Source: Paracoccaceae bacterium (GTDB taxonomy: Bacteria > Pseudomonadota > Alphaproteobacteria > Rhodobacterales > Rhodobacteraceae). From it: 64,000 bases of DNA. Shown here piece after piece: positions 63,534 through 64,000 of this stretch; positions within the stretch are counted from its first letter, which is position 1, and each line of letters opens with the position of its first letter. The stretch spans positions 45,155 to 109,154 of the forward strand of contig JAGQRV010000009.1 in assembly GCA_020425125.1 (NCBI GenBank), in the 5' to 3' direction. The position numbers and the translations under genes were made by a program. The notes beneath the pieces are model-generated. The model was given only the letters and a program-made list of their open reading frames with translations. It was not told the origin of the DNA and made no database searches.

Positions 63534-64000
63534 ACGACCCCGCGATCGCGGTCGAAGGGCTGACCAAGCGCTTCGGCAGCAAGACGGTTGTCGATGACGT
63601 GTCGCTGTCCGTCGCCCGGGGAGAGATCGCCGGGTTTCTCGGCCCGAACGGGTCCGGAAAGACCACGACGATCCGGATGATGTGCGGACTTCTTACCCCC
63701 GATGCGGGCCGGGGCCGGGTGCTGGGCCACGACATCCTGACGGAGGGCCGGGCGATCAAGCTCAGGGTCGGCTACATGACCCAGCGGTTTTCCTTCTACG
63801 AGGATCTGACGATCGAGGAGAATCTCGACTTCGTCGCCGGCCTCTACGGTCTGCGCAACCGGCGTCGGGTGGTGATGGAGACGCTCGAAGACCTCGGGCT
63901 TGCGACACGCCGGCATCAGCTGGCGGGCGCGCTGTCCGGCGGCTGGAAGCAGCGGCTTGCGCTGGCCGCGTGCCTGATGCACCGGCCCGACCTTCTGCTT
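63530..64000 (+). CDS. ybhF: YbhF-like ABC exporter ATP-binding protein, N-terminal part
   Basis: First 157 residues of a cytoplasmic ATPase; the window ends inside the gene. Walker A is GPNGSGKTT (38-46), the Q-loop region is VGYMTQRFSFYEDLTIEENLDF, and the signature is ALSGGWKQRLALAACLMHRPDLLL, with Walker B starting at the edge. YbhF proteins carry two ABC domains, so a second should follow outside. ATG at 63530 overlaps the ybhG stop. Membrane subunits (ybhS, ybhR) are expected downstream. Confidence 0.93.
   Translation, partial: MNDPAIAVEGLTKRFGSKTVVDDVSLSVARGEIAGFLGPNGSGKTTTIRMMCGLLTPDAGRGRVLGHDILTEGRAIKLRVGYMTQRFSFYEDLTIEENLDFVAGLYGLRNRRRVVMETLEDLGLATRRHQLAGALSGGWKQRLALAACLMHRPDLLL

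Overview
The window is GC-rich, gene-dense chromosomal DNA of an alphaproteobacterium, most likely a Rhodobacteraceae or rhizobium-like member. This rests on gene content: an agl/thu-type glucoside operon, aapJQMP, chvE-gguAB-gguC with a LysR (GbpR-like) regulator, a tandem set of hsp20 genes, intracellular PHA depolymerase with a cysteine nucleophile, and modEABC with a Mo-box. No rRNA, tRNA, CRISPR, phage or insertion sequence was recognised. The theme is nutrient uptake and catabolism, with many short operons and frequent ATGA stop/start overlaps.

Layout. 1-5794 (+): 3' part of an alpha-glucoside/trehalose operon: MalK-like ATPase end, two GH13 enzymes, ThuA and a ThuB-like oxidoreductase. 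5927-8272 (+): Tex. 8312-10197 (-): two PNPOx-like flavoproteins, one fused to GAF and a winged-helix-like domain. 10435-12767 (-): berberine-bridge-type FAD oxidoreductase and a divergent, probably inactive E1-alpha-like protein. 13084-19467 (+): BMP-type ABC importer with two cysteine hydrolases, one very like biuret amidohydrolase, and a cupin. 19624-20112 (+): cytochrome b561. 20233-24681 (-): aapJQMP amino-acid importer. 25025-26356 (-): three small envelope proteins. 26799-28162 (+): three hsp20 genes, then a broken HtrA-type protease gene.

29050-38191 (-): chvE-gguA-gguB-gguC followed by sugar dehydrogenase, arabinonate dehydratase and ketoglutarate semialdehyde dehydrogenase. Together these form a non-phosphorylative L-arabinose (or D-galactose/D-fucose) route to 2-oxoglutarate, with a divergent LysR regulator. 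39449-42604 (+): DUF3302 protein, membrane fusion protein and NodT-type outer membrane factor. 42789-44006 (+): mannonate dehydratase. 44137-47299 (+): MarR-EmrA-EmrB efflux operon. 47352-48005 (-): GST. 48116-49327 (+): PHA depolymerase. 49509-55052 (+): dppABCDF-type peptide importer. 55214-58540 (-): modEABC. 59032-60030 (+): galE. 60116-61725 (-): MFS transporter and a small acidic protein. 61936-64000 (+): cecR-ybhG-ybhF-like exporter operon, cut by the window end.

Regulatory structure readable in the DNA includes a perfect Mo-box before modE, palindromes before the MarR and TetR genes, a possible Shine-Dalgarno-masking RNA thermometer before the first hsp20 gene, and strong GC hairpins directly after three of the substrate-binding-protein genes (aapJ, chvE, dppA). 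The last would favour high binding-protein and lower permease expression. No wholly new multi-gene system is evident. The least explained items are the E1-alpha-like gene, the PNPOx-GAF-winged-helix protein, the two-hydrolase BMP operon and the pump-less DUF3302 export set.
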